Of a stretch of DNA of 64,000 nt, positions 1 to 10,548 are shown piece by piece (within the stretch, counting starts at the first letter, position 1; each line of letters opens with the position of its first letter). This DNA is from Lepidodermella squamata (Eukaryota; Gastrotricha), in NCBI GenBank assembly GCA_047495785.1, contig JBLDXI010000015.1, forward strand, positions 868,001 through 932,000. Reading direction: 5' to 3'. The position numbers were made by a program, and so were the translations under genes. Below the pieces are notes generated by a model. The model searched no databases, was not told where the DNA came from, and was given only the letters and a program-made list of their open reading frames with translations.

Positions 1-244
1 GAAAAAGCGAAAAACGAAAATTTCGCCTTGGAGGAATGGAGGAATAGAGGAAGTTTATTTCACGCACTTAGAGCCCCGTTATTTTGAATTTGGACTTGTA
101 CATTGAGATTTTACCGTGCGCGCGAGGAAGGCTGCAAGTATTTGTTGCGCAATAAATGCGAGTGAGGTGCATTTACGTGTAAAACGCGCCAACCAATAGG
201 AGAGCGCGCGCGGAGGAAACACCGGCGGGCCCGAAAATGTGCGA

Positions 245-1670
245 TTTTTTAATGGTTAAGCTAGTAAGCAGTTTCGTCTGAATTGAGCTGAAAACGCGGG
301 CTGCACTCAATAATGGATAACATTTTTGCTAAAACTCATCGCTCACTACTCTTCCCGAAGATGTGGACTGAAAAAACCGAGTTTCGGTATACACACGAAA
401 GGCTTCGATGTCGTTAAACAAGTCCTATTCGACCCCATGCACTTGCTCTTCGAGGGCAATTTGCAGACCGAGAGAATTCTTCTCTCGTTTCGACTTTTCC
501 CCAGCAAATCACCAACCCGTATTTCTAAATCTTCGACACAAGAGCAATGATGTTATCTCGAGTTGAAACGAAGTACCGATCTAACTTGAACGAAGTACCG
601 GGTATCTCGCTTGTAGCAAGCCTGGAATCTCGCCCTTCATGCCTAAACAGTCGATGCCTAATTTGTGAGTGGTAGCCGTAGCTAATGGCAGACAAAGTTC
701 CAACTTCTGATTCTGAAAAGCAACAGTCTTTGTACCAGAGCGTCTTTTTCGGCGAAACAGGCTATATCGAAGTCGCAGTTTTCAACAATTCTTCGCGCTT
801 CGATCAACTCAAGACCAAATTGTTCACATTCCCGTTTTCGAAAATACTCATGTTATTTTTCGAACTTCAGCCTGGCCAATCTATATTTTGCTAATTTTAC
901 TGTACCGAGTTATCGGTTCCAAGTATCGATGTTACAAATCAGTGATTTTTCCTGATAACTAAAGTCTAAAACGCCGTTATTTAATCTATTTCTACCTATT
1001 TAATAGCACCAGGTAGCTAAAATACAAATTCCAGGTTCAAAATATCGATCCACAAGTTAGCATGTCGTAGTTTTATTTATATCGATTGCCGGCCGGCGCT
1101 ATAGGCACATATGAATGACATCGGAGCATGAAAATATATTGCCCCCATGCTATCTAGGGCTCGTAGCATTTATAAATTGAACATTATCATAGGCAGTTCA
1201 TAATTTCGAGTTTTATGTTATTATTTTATTTTTGTATTTTAGTTTTTGTCGATTTTTGTTGGCTTTTTGTGCGTTTTTGTAGAAAGGTAGAAAAGTCGAT
1301 CGAGGGTTCGGGCTCGTTGCGCAAATTGAGTAGGGCTGAAAATTATCGAAGGTGGTTAACGGCAATAATTAAGGGCTTACAGGCAGGGCTATTCCAGCTC
1401 ATCAGACACGGCTCAGGTTCCGAAAGGCTCAAGGCTCAAGGTCAGGCTCATGACGACTCAGGCTCAGGCTCAGGGCTCTGTAAGGCAAGGCAGAGATCAA
1501 TTCATTAAACGGTCAAGTTAGCGCTGGAACCTGCAAGCTCGAAGTGTTGGTGGTGCAAATACTTGCATCCATCTCTCAATAAATGTCTGCCTTCGTGTTG
1601 TACTACAAAAGGAACCACGCTGCGCTACCCGAAGATTAATTTGAAGTTCAAACCTTTCGTAAATACTTTG
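245..1670 (+). repeat. Interspersed repeat R1, copy 1, interrupted
   Basis: This is the first of four related copies; the others are at 2152-2745, 13728-14665 and 17180-23815. Shared landmarks, in order, are a segment reading GCTGAAAACGCGGG, a segment around CGAAGTACCGGGTA, a weakly coding stretch and a 3-prime part with CGGTTCCAAGTATCGAT. The copy is broken by a 452-bp insertion at 1062-1513. The weakly coding stretch (about 745-860) encodes [10 protein letters not shown] and KFPFSKIL-like peptides in several copies. The 5-prime limit is approximate because no terminal structure is visible. Bases 1-244 hold nothing I can name. Confidence 0.7.
1062..1513. mobile_element. 452-bp insertion with 9-bp target-site duplication
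   Basis: The nine bases CAAGTTAGC occur at 1053-1061 and again at 1514-1522. Removing one copy and the DNA between restores the sequence seen in other R1 copies (ATCTACAAATTAGCGCTGGAACC). The insert has no clear inverted ends. It carries degenerate GGCTCA tandem repeats at about 1403-1480 and no convincing coding region. Nine-base duplications are typical of Mutator-like elements, so a non-autonomous element is plausible, but its class is not established. Confidence 0.6.
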
Positions 1671-2151
1671 ACATTTACGTAGAATTAGCTCTTTTTTCCC
1701 AGATTCGCGTCTTCACCTTCACTACTACCTCACCTCAAGCACTAACTAGGACAGATAATTGAAGGTATGAAAAGGCATATTATTTTTCATGTCACAAGAA
1801 GAAGTCCTAATCATTGTATTAGAATATTTCCCTTTTTCAAATTTTCTTCCGGGCTTGGGTAAGGACTCTTCTCTTACTGCGTGTCTCCTTCACGGATATG
1901 TAATTCGGTAACTCTGAACCGCGTTAGTTTATTGCTTCGATAAACTAGTTCCTGAATTCTTTTAATGAAGCCAATTTCCATTCAAAATAATCTTTTTGAA
2001 AATGAAAAAAGCAGATGATGGAGAAAATGAACTCCAAGTACTGCGTAGCTACAAGGTCATGTGCCCATCACATGATAACCATGATTCAATTTAATTTTCA
2101 ACTACGAGTCGCGAATTTTAAGTCGCAGCTTTACTAATTTCAAACCACACT

Positions 2152-2745
2152 GTATTTTGCTAATTTTACTGTACCGAGTTATCGGTTCCAAGTATCGATT
2201 TTACAAATCAGTGATTTTTCCCGATAACTAAAGTCTAAAAGGCCGTTATTTAATCTATTTCTACCTATTTAATAGCACCAGATAGCAAAAATCAAAGTTC
2301 AAGATTGAAAATATTGATCTGCGAATTAGCGCTGGAACCTGTAAGCCCGGAGAGTTGGTGGTGCAAATACTTGCTCCGATCTCCCGATTAATGCTTGCCT
2401 CCGTGTTATACTACAAAAGGAGCCACGCTGCGCTACCCGAAGATTTCAAGTGGCCACAAGCCACGTGGAAAATCAAAGCGCGAGTCACAAAGTTGACCCT
2501 GTGTCCAGTTCTGGGGCAAGTTCTCACGCGAAAAAACCGCGAACACGGGAAACGGCAAAAAAGAAGAGCCAAGAAGACACACGTGACGAACTCTCGCGGT
2601 GAGATGAGGCTCAGAATTAAAACCTTACAGGATTTACCGGATGAAACCCGTTAAAAACCGATGGTAACTGGTAACTCGTTCGGTAATTTTCGGCAATTAC
2701 CGTTTTGGCCTAGTTTTGGCAGTGTTTTTACTTCCATTGACAAGT
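2152..2745 (+). repeat. Interspersed repeat R1, 3-prime partial copy
   Basis: Bases 2152-2333 are nearly identical to 884-1062 of copy 1. The copy then continues into a tail shared with 23400-23815 (GTTGGTGGTGCAAATACTTG, later GGCCTAGTTTTGGC and CTTCCATTGACAAGTGA). The 1671-2151 stretch between the two copies holds no recognised gene. Confidence 0.65.
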
Positions 2746-2883
2746 GAAGAATTACAACCTTACAGAATTTCTGCTTGCTCGAGGGGTTCTGCGAGAGGCA
2801 TCGTTGAAAATCACAGATATTCCATGAAAATGACCTGATATACGGTTCAATTTGAGCCGAGAATGAGCTGCGTTTTCGTGATC

Positions 2884-3532
2884 GGCATGCATTTCCGGAA
2901 GTTAAGGCTGTTAAAGCAAGATAAGGCTGTCAGAATTGTCATGAATGCGCCGGATTGTGCCGACCCTTCTCCTCTCCGCGACGAGCTCAAATGGCTTGAC
3001 CTTCAGGGCAAGCGAAACGTGCACATTGCCACCTTAATGTACAGATGTCTTGCTGGTGACTCACCCGATGTTATAAAATCTATTTTTGTTCCTAATTCTC
3101 CATCTTCTACTCGTTCTTCGCGTCTCAGCTTCAAAATTCCTACTATGAGACTTGACTACGGCCAAGCCTCTCTTAGTTACGCAGGACCTCTCTTGTTTAA
3201 CAATTTACCACTCCACTTTCATTGTCCTCATCATCGCCCAGTCGATATTACTTCCTATACTAGCCTTCCTCCACGATGCGATTGCGGCTTCAAAATCTGT
3301 TACAATGCTCACTCTTGCCGACAACTTGTCTACAATTATCTGTTGACTAAACCTAAGCTCAAATCATATAAATGCTAAATTTTGTACATCTTTTGTTTTG
3401 TTATTATCAAACTTTGAAACGGATTGAAACATGACTCGAATTTTCTGCCACTTTTATACCACTTGAAACTTTTTGTTATCGTGCTCTCAACTTTGGGATT
3501 TATGCACTTAAATAATAAATAAATAAATAAAG
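2884..3532 (+). pseudogene. 5-prime-truncated LINE, C-terminal reverse transcriptase part
   Basis: An open frame to 3378 encodes the region after the RT palm of Jockey/CR1/RTE-type non-LTR retrotransposons. The tell-tale pieces are KAVRIVMNAPDC, PLRDELKWLDLQGKRNVHIA, MYRCLAGDSPD and GQASLSYAGPLLFNNLP. The palm, endonuclease and ORF1 are absent, as expected from 5-prime truncation during insertion. The reading frame drifts near the end. About 130 bases of 3-prime untranslated sequence finish in an AATA/AATAAA repeat at 3511-3532, a typical LINE tail. It cannot move by itself. Confidence 0.75.
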
Positions 3533-3661
3533 GTATCGGGGTAATTGATGGAACCCACATTCCAATATCTGCCCCAACTGAAAATCCCGAAAGCCTTGGT
3601 TCACGTGGACAGCACGCGGATCATCACACAGGCTAAAAATGGGGGAATAACATCCCGTGGG

Positions 3662-3857
3662 CATGTGACGTAGATGTTGACGGACGCAGGACTACGCCGA
3701 TTTTTTGCCTGAAAACATGGCGAAAAAGGTAATATCTTGTACGATTTGTCATCATTGTTTTGATGCAGAGGCCGGGCCGAATTTCTGAATACTCGTGTTC
3801 TGTGGCTCAGGCAAAAAATCGGGGTAGTCCTGCGTCCGTCAACATCTACGTCACGTG
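3662..3857. mobile_element. 196-bp inverted-repeat element (MITE)
   Basis: Two arms of about 50 bases are inverted copies: 3662-3712 (GACGGACGCAGGACTACG, then GATTTTTTGCC) and 3804-3857. About 90 unrelated bases separate them. There is no coding capacity. No target duplication is obvious at the ends I chose. Confidence 0.7.
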
Positions 3858-4001
3858 ACTTAGGTTGGCCAGAATGATGCTTGATATAGATTAATATATA
3901 GGATTATTCGGGTGCCTCAATGCCAAATGCTGAAGGTCCTCGCACTAACTCGTTCTTTATCTCTCATACACACGCGAGAAAAAACATACGCACAGAGCGA
4001 A

Positions 4002-4261
4002 TCGCATACGCCCACCCGTTCACAAACTGATTACTTTTTTTCGTGTGCAGTTGCTATTGTACTGGTCTGTTAAACTGGCCACTGCTGCCATAGCCAATGG
4101 CCATAACTGGCCATTGTGCTGGCTATTATACTGGCTATTATACATAACAGGCGGACGGGGTCGATCCCCGTCAAAGTTGGCTTTTTTTAGTGGCCTCTTT
4201 GATCAAAAATTGCATACGAGGAAAAAAGAAATCAGTTTGTGAACGGGTGGTTGTATGTGAT
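4002..4261. mobile_element. 260-bp inverted-repeat element (MITE)
   Basis: The left arm has CCACCCGTTCACAAACTGAT from 4012. The right arm is its inverse, ending at 4250, and weaker pairing reaches 4002 and 4261. The centre has short imperfect direct repeats of an ACTGGCCA/CTGGCTATTAT motif. It encodes no protein. Bases 4262-4640 hold no recognised gene. Confidence 0.7.
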
Positions 4262-4642
4262 TTCTTTCTGCAAACACATACGACCAGCAAAAAACTGATA
4301 ACTTATTACGCAAACAAATTGCATGACGAGTGTGTGCGCATTCCTTAAGGTCCTAGCTTTTCGCACTTGCACGCATCGTCAAAAAAGAGATTGTTGTGTG
4401 AATCGGAAAAATGCTCAAGCATCAAGAAAATTTCTTCCTTTCGTTTGCACGTCAAATTTTGATTTTCCCAATTCAATTTTGTGAAAGCGTCATCAAAATC
4501 TCACGATGTAAAAATTTCGCCAGACCCCACTTTTCACTTGACAAAACGGTCAAGCATCTTTTATTATTCAAATCTCGGTCATCTCTCACAATCTGAACAA
4601 AATAAAAAGGTCATCAATTCACAGTGTGTTTTACAACACCTT

Positions 4643-5086
4643 CTAATACAGTCCGGCCACCTTCGCTAAAACAGCTGCAGCTGTAACTCCAGATACGATT
4701 TTATTGGTGGCACTATTGGTAGGACCAGTGCAAACCTTCATCTGAGAAGGCGTCTGATGCACAGTTTGGCACGGACAGGTATAAGTATAGTTCGCCCCAG
4801 TTGGGGTCCATCTCGGGGTCAGACATCTATTATCCGCTTGATCCTTCTCTACATACGCACGGAGGGTGTAGTTGTAGACCCTTCGAAATCTGTTGCATTC
4901 TTTGCATACACATTTACCACCAGAGCAGTAACCGCCATAACAGGAAACTTCGCCACATATTTCATTACAGCAGGTGTCATCTCGTGGTCCTCCCCAACAG
5001 CAAAGTCCGTCTGTAGCAGCCTCAACACGTACCATGTTGACGACTGACAACACCAGAAGAGTAATGACCGTGGATGGCAGACGCAT
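4643..5086 (-). CDS. Small secreted cysteine-rich protein, defensin-like
   Basis: This is a 147-residue uninterrupted frame. I start it at 5086 because the following MRLPSTVITLLVLSVV stretch is a good signal peptide, whereas the longer frame adds a poor leader. The mature part has a cysteine cluster CCNEICGEVSCYGGYC followed by SGGKCVC. The spacing C-x3-C, then GGYC, x4, C-x-C, resembles the core of CS-alpha-beta defensins. Two possible N-glycosylation sites (NYT) follow. The C-terminus is a small hydrophobic stretch (VSGVTAAAVLAKVAGLY) preceded by small polar residues, so a GPI-anchor signal is possible. A role in defence is inference from cysteine spacing only; other disulphide-rich secreted families could look the same. 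An AATAAA-type signal lies just downstream on the minus strand near 4600. Confidence 0.65.
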   Translation of the reverse strand: MRLPSTVITLLVLSVVNMVRVEAATDGLCCWGGPRDDTCCNEICGEVSCYGGYCSGGKCVCKECNRFRRVYNYTLRAYVEKDQADNRCLTPRWTPTGANYTYTCPCQTVHQTPSQMKVCTGPTNSATNKIVSGVTAAAVLAKVAGLY

Positions 5087-6100
5087 TTCTATGCACAGAA
5101 AAGAATAAAAAATATTACCATAAATAGGGAAATATACGGAAATCTTAATTTTTTTCAAATAACCACCCACTCTTCACTTCAATTTAGGTTCTGTCTGCTA
5201 TCATTTCGGCCTTCCGTTACATCTATCTCTTCAGCGGTAAGCGGTAATAACTTCGATGTTAAGCATAACCTCCTTGAGACGCACATTTACGGATCCGCGG
5301 TGGTTTCCTCCGGCCACTAAACCACTGAAAGGCTAGTTTTCTCTAACAATTATTTTCTCGCACGCTATTGGTCGATTCAGAAATAAACGCGGGAGTAGCA
5401 TTAATGCCGCTGCGAAACAAAATAACCGTCGACTTGGCTAATTCATGGCTAATAATGCAGACCGGCGCAAATATAAGAGACTCATTTTCAGACGCTGTTG
5501 AAAGTGAATTTTTTAGGATGATTGAAACATTTTTCCTAAAAAATTCCCAAATCCAGTGAAATCAATAATTGAAAAAAATGAGCAGAGGTTGTGAATTTTA
5601 CCCTAATTTCAAATTTCAACATTATTGACGCCTTTGACTCCTTGCTGAAAATTAGAAAAAATTGGATAAAATCACCCAACTCGATTCAACAATAATTATC
5701 CAAAACATTCAACAATAATTATCAATTGGGATCGCTGAAAACTGGACGCAAAATTCAGCTGCACTCGATAATGAAATCAAAAGGCTGCTTGTTATCACTA
5801 TTTTCAATCCTGAACCCGGTTTTTCAGGCGGACTTGGAATATCATAAAAAATGTTCAATAAAACCGAGATTAATTTTTTTTGTTATTCAAGGGTGAGGTT
5901 GTCATTACTGTCATTACAGTATGGCAGTTTACGTTAATTCGCGCTGCTTTCGTGGCTTTATTCGTTTTTTTCTGCAGTAGCAAATGCACTCCGCACAATA
6001 ATTAATTAGGTCACTACTACACAAAATTATGAATGGGCATTACGGTTATTTCGACAAGAATGGACGATAAAATTTAGCTGTCGAAATTTAAAAAAATAGG

Positions 6101-6522
6101 ATACCGTATTTTACGAATTTTAAGACCCTGCCCTGTATTTTTTTCAACCGAGGTTCAAAAGTCCTGCCCAGTATTTAGGGTCTGCCCTTTAATTCGGCTC
6201 TGCCCTATAATTTTTCGAACCTAATCAGTCACCTGAACAGTAAAAACAACAGTTGATCAACAGTGATCAACAGTTAAAACCGCCGAATAACCACTATAGC
6301 TACTGCCTTCCCCCTGTGACTACACGCGTGAAGTGTGTGCTCAAATGGATTAGGGTGGATAAAGGACGATTAGTGCACTTACTGGCGAGAAATCGCAACC
6401 TATCCAACTTTAATTACTTACCCAGCAGGCGCCCATGTAAGCCACTTCATACAAGGCCCTGCCTATTATTAAGGTTCTGCCCTATAATTGGGTCCTGCCT
6501 AATAATTCGTAAAATACGGTAT
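6101..6522. mobile_element. MITE with TACCGTA ends, copy 1
   Basis: The ends ATACCGTATTTTACGAATT (6101-6119) and its exact inverse (6504-6522) bound 422 bases. Just inside the ends are repeated short units related to CTGCCCTATAATT, present on both sides. The design, TACCGTA-type ends with internal CTGCC/GGCAG units, recurs at 10778-11242. The element is non-coding. Confidence 0.75.
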
Positions 6523-6853
6523 TAGTATAGGATAGAACATCCAATGAATAATTATAAATTAAATTTGTAACCATCGATTTAAAAGCAGAAAATTGATAAT
6601 GGGTAATTTTTAATAATTTTTAATAATTTAAGAATTATGCCAAGGCGTGATATTTTTGAATATAAATAGTTCAAATTGCTTGCAAATCGAAGCCTTAGTT
6701 TATTTTCTCCAATAACTGATTGTTAAATTTGAGAAATTCGTTCGAAATTTACAAATTTCTTAGTGGGATAATTTTCGCTAAAAGTCATTTTTTACAGTTT
6801 GTGAGAATGTGTTTCTTAATATTTGCGTCGGTCTTGACTCTTAGCCACAAATC

Positions 6854-7822
6854 GCTCAATTCCGGGCCCCCATTAGATACGAGCAGGCCCCAAACGTCGG
6901 TTGCGCAATCAGAGGGTAAAATTGGACTTGTGCGCGCGCGCTAAGTCGAAATTTTTAACAAAATTAAGGCCGCGCGCGCTTATTTCAAAGGGCGACTTTT
7001 GAATATTCCGGCGGTTTTTATATCAAAATAAATTTCAAACAATTCGCTATTTATTCGCTATTTCGGGAAATTCAAAATAAAAAAGTTTTACGCGCACTCC
7101 AAATTCCGCGCGGTGGCTAGGGGCGCGCACATGCACGCATGGAAAGTTAGAGCGCGCGTAAAACTTTTTTATTTTAATTAATTCGCGCGAGAACACCACA
7201 TTCAATCGATAGAGAACTGTCTGAATTATTTTTTGGTATAAAAACCGACGCGATATTTGAAATTAAGCCTTTAAGATCATCGCGCGCGGTATTAAGTTGG
7301 TTAAATATCAAGACTTGGCTCGCGCGCATCATTCGCACTCCAAACTTTCTGATTCCTAAATTCTAACAAACTTAATACCGCGCGCGATGATCGTAAAGGC
7401 TTACTTTCAAATATAGCGTCGGTTTTTATACCAAAAAATAATTTAGACAGTTCTCTATCGATTGAATGTGGTGTTCTCGCGCGAATTATTTAAAATAAAA
7501 AAGTTTTACGCGCACCTTAGATTTTGCGCGCCGGTTGAGAGCGCGCGCACTCGCTTCTCGTAACTTTGGGTGCGCGTAAAACTTTTTTCCTTTAATCCTA
7601 TAACGTGAGAAACTATATCTATTTGATAGAGTATTGTGTGAACTTTATTCTGGTATAAAAACCGCCAAACATTTTTTAACTAGCCTTTTGACATTAGCGC
7701 GCGCGGCCGCGAAATTAATAAAAATTTCGACTTAGTGCTCGCGCACAAGTCCAATTTTACCCTCTGATTGCGCAACCGACGCTTGGGGCCTGCTCGTATC
7801 TAAGGGGGGCCCGGAATTGAGC
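6854..7822. mobile_element. 969-bp fold-back element with 9-bp target duplication
   Basis: Nearly the whole element is one palindrome centred near 7335. The left end GCTCAATTCCGGGCCCCC is matched by its inverse at 7805-7822, and pairing continues inward through CGCGCGCG-rich stretches and GGTATAAAAACCG. Each arm contains a smaller palindrome bounded by AAAAGTTTTACGCGC (near 7083-7170 and 7499-7588). Direct copies of CCACAAATC lie at 6845-6853 and 7823-7831, a perfect 9-bp target duplication. There is no open frame of note. Nine-base duplications and long inverted repeats are known for Mutator-like elements, so this is best read as a non-autonomous fold-back relative. Confidence 0.85.
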
Positions 7823-8004
7823 CCACAAATCTGTGACAAATCTGCAAGGTCAACGGTTGTTTTGTTTCACTGTGGCATTAGTGCGGTTACCGCGTTAATT
7901 TTTGAATCGGCCAATAGTGTGCGAGCAAATAATTGTTATGGAAAAATAGCCTTTCAGATCGTTTTAGTGGCCGGAGGAAACCACCGCGGATCCGTAAATG
8001 TGCG

Positions 8005-9090
8005 CTTACAGCAGGGCGGATGGTTTCCTTTTTGGGGGTGCGACTTTTCGCGAAGAGGGGGTAACCCCCTTTTCCAACGCTATACTATATTTCCTCCCAC
8101 GCAATGGCGAGGCTACAAAATTCAAAAGCTGAACCCCGCGCCAAAAAATAGCAACGGTAGTCAAGGGGCCTGTTCTCGTTAACCTGTAAATATTTTTAGG
8201 TACATCTCAATGGTCTTAGTATGTACCGCAAAGTCTCGGCCTAGAATCGTTGATTCGATATTTAAGAATTAGAATACCCCCTAAAAGTAGTATTTTCGGA
8301 CAGATAAATAACCCAACTAATAATGTCAAGCCATCATGAGCGCGCGACCTAAATTGAAGCCTGCCATGTTGGCCCTGCGTTATACCCTGCGTCATATTTC
8401 GGTATTTACGGTGATATTAAGTAATGAAAATAAAAGATTGATCAAAAGATAGAATAGATTACAAGAAAACAATGGAGATTCCTTGAATCCATGAGAATGG
8501 TATCAACTGTTGTCATTATTATCAAAATAGGGTGGGAAATCTGATTTGTTAAATAAGTGAGATGCAAAAGAAAATAAGACAAAGGACGACAACACGTGCT
8601 ATTTTCCTTATTTTCAAAAAAACATCACGCAAATTGATATTAGCCGCAGTTGTTTTTTTATAACATGATTCATTCCCTGCAAAAATAGAAGGAGTAGGGC
8701 CGGTAAGGGATAAAAACTGCTCAATTTTTAAATTAGATAAAACCGACACTAGTTTGAAGCTTGAGATATAGCCCACCTAAATCTAAAATCGCCGATGTGG
8801 CATGAAGCACTTAGGCAGATGAAACATCACCTGGAAAACGTCATACAATGCCCAGAAGCAGGTAAAACTCCCTCGTGACGACACTTTGAGCTTATTTTAG
8901 ATGACTCATTCGATCGTACTTTTAGTCGCCTAACGTAATGTTGAAGTACGTTAGGCCTTTCGAACACCGATTTTTTCCTAATTTCGAACGTACTTTCCTC
9001 ATAAAATCTATAAATAGTTAAGTGGTTGTTTTGGCGCGTCGCTAACGATATATATATTGTTATTTTCGAATTTTTATCTGAGGTTTGTGG
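8005..9090. other. Non-coding stretch
   Basis: I see no supportable gene here. At 8381-8411 there is an isolated fragment resembling one end of the TACCGTA MITE family (CCTGCGT units followed by ATATTTCGGTATTTACGG). Confidence 0.5.
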
Positions 9091-10440
9091 TCACCTTGTT
9101 ATTTCGACGGACGCAGTGTTGATGACATCTTGGAAAATTTCGTCACGTGGTTGAAATCGAGCGGGGAAACTGGTATTATCATCGCGTTTTCGCTCGATAT
9201 AATCAACAAGGAAGGGCACAAGAATGGCGAGAGACGGTCGCGAGGAGAAATTAGCGTCAATGTAGTCCTTAACCGCCCCGAAAACCCTTTCCACCAAATT
9301 CGTCGTATTTATGAACAGAAGAGGGAGATACGGCGGTGGTACAAGGCCCACATTTTCTCGCAATCCAACCAACAGCGGCGCGAAGCGGCTGGATTTTCTT
9401 GCCAATTTTTACCGTGACTTCTTCTTCCACTAACAAATTCCAATTATCAATCGCAGCTTTGAACGCCGCCTCGCTTCTCGCGTTTATCATGCACTTGAGG
9501 GCCGCAAACAACTGGTGTTTGAATGCCAGGAAATCATCGCAGTTTTTGTTTTGGGTAGTTGCAATGACATTTTTCAGGAATTTTATGACATGAAACACGC
9601 ACAAAAAGATTACGCTTTCGGGTTCAGCTTGATGAGAAGGTCGATTTGCTCGAAATCTTTATCGACGAAATAGTAATTGGGTTGGAAAATTTGCGCGAAA
9701 GAGTTCAGCACTGCCTCAACGTTTTCACCACGTTGCAGAAAAGCGAAAGCAGCAACACGCGCCTTACCAGTGACCGGGCAGCGGTAGACCCATTTCAACA
9801 ACTTGTGGTTTTCAATGTTGGTTTTGAAAGTCGTGTCCAAATTCAACACCTCCGGCTTGTACTTGGTTAAATCCTCCTCAATGCTGCTGGTGCAAATGAA
9901 GAGAGAGTCGACGTTGCCAGTCTTGTCGTGCCGTAGGTTAACTATGCCACCACTGTCTCTCAGCAATTTCAAAGATTCGTCGACAAGCTGATTTGTTTCT
10001 TCATCGGATTCACGCATTTCCTGTGAAATAATTAGGTAGGTTTTATTCGCAAAATTTTCCCGAATTTTTTTATTTTTCAATTTTTTTTATTTTATATTTT
10101 ATATATTTTTCACTATTTTTCCCGAACATTTGTTGATATTTCAAAATATTTACCAGTCTGATGTTGTGTATGGCCTTTGTTGAAACCATTTTGACAGTTT
10201 GACGCCTTAACACGTGGGCGATGCCTTAACACGTGCTGGAGCATTGGCTTTGAACAGTAGCTTGACTTGCAGTTTATCCTCATCGTTGAGTCGGCGAACA
10301 AAAGCGAAACGTGCGAATTTAATCGGGTCGTCGTCGTGATTGTGGCGGCAGGTTTTTTTCTTTAACCTACAAATTTTATCCCGCTTTAATGAGAACGTTG
10401 TTTGCCAAGTTGCCAAGCATATTCGGCCAAACGCAAAAAG
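9091..10440 (-). pseudogene. MULE-type transposase, frameshifted relic
   Basis: Three minus-strand frames in series read as one MULE transposase. The first (10080-9610) has LNLDTTFKTNIENHKLLKWV, then VAAFAFLQRGENVEAVLNSF and YYFVDKDFEQIDLL, which fits the first two acidic positions of the family. A lost base near 9609 moves the frame, and the protein resumes with CVFHVIKFLKN (9604-9269). A further shift between about 9340 and 9405 gives access to NTTNLVERVFGAVKDYI and the C-terminal part down to 9091. Upstream, 10416-10207 encodes a C-x-HNH patch that may come from a FLYWCH-like zinc finger. With at least two frameshifts it cannot make a full product. No flanking inverted ends were found. Confidence 0.75.
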
Positions 10441-10548
10441 GCTGATGCTCGCAGCTTCAACTATTTCTAAAAATTTGAAATAAGCATGACCATGGAAACG
10501 TTCGCTTTACATTGTTAATTTAAGAACGAGGCACAAAAAATGACGTTA

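Larger units (their letters stand above)
5280..8004. mobile_element. Element with long terminal inverted repeats, invaded by others
   Basis: Bases 5280-5447 (starting CGCACATTTACGGATCCGCG) and 7835-8004 are inverted copies of one another over about 170 bases, with scattered differences further in. The interior shows no intact transposase. It contains two other elements (6101-6522 and 6854-7822), the second inserted close to the right inverted repeat. No target duplication is evident beside the outer ends. A degraded similar end may be present at about 205-245. The long inverted ends suggest a Mutator-like element, but this is a guess. Confidence 0.65.

Noticed and set aside
3511-3532. AATAAA run as a gene polyadenylation signal
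   Set aside because: Its position after the truncated reverse transcriptase marks it as the LINE tail.
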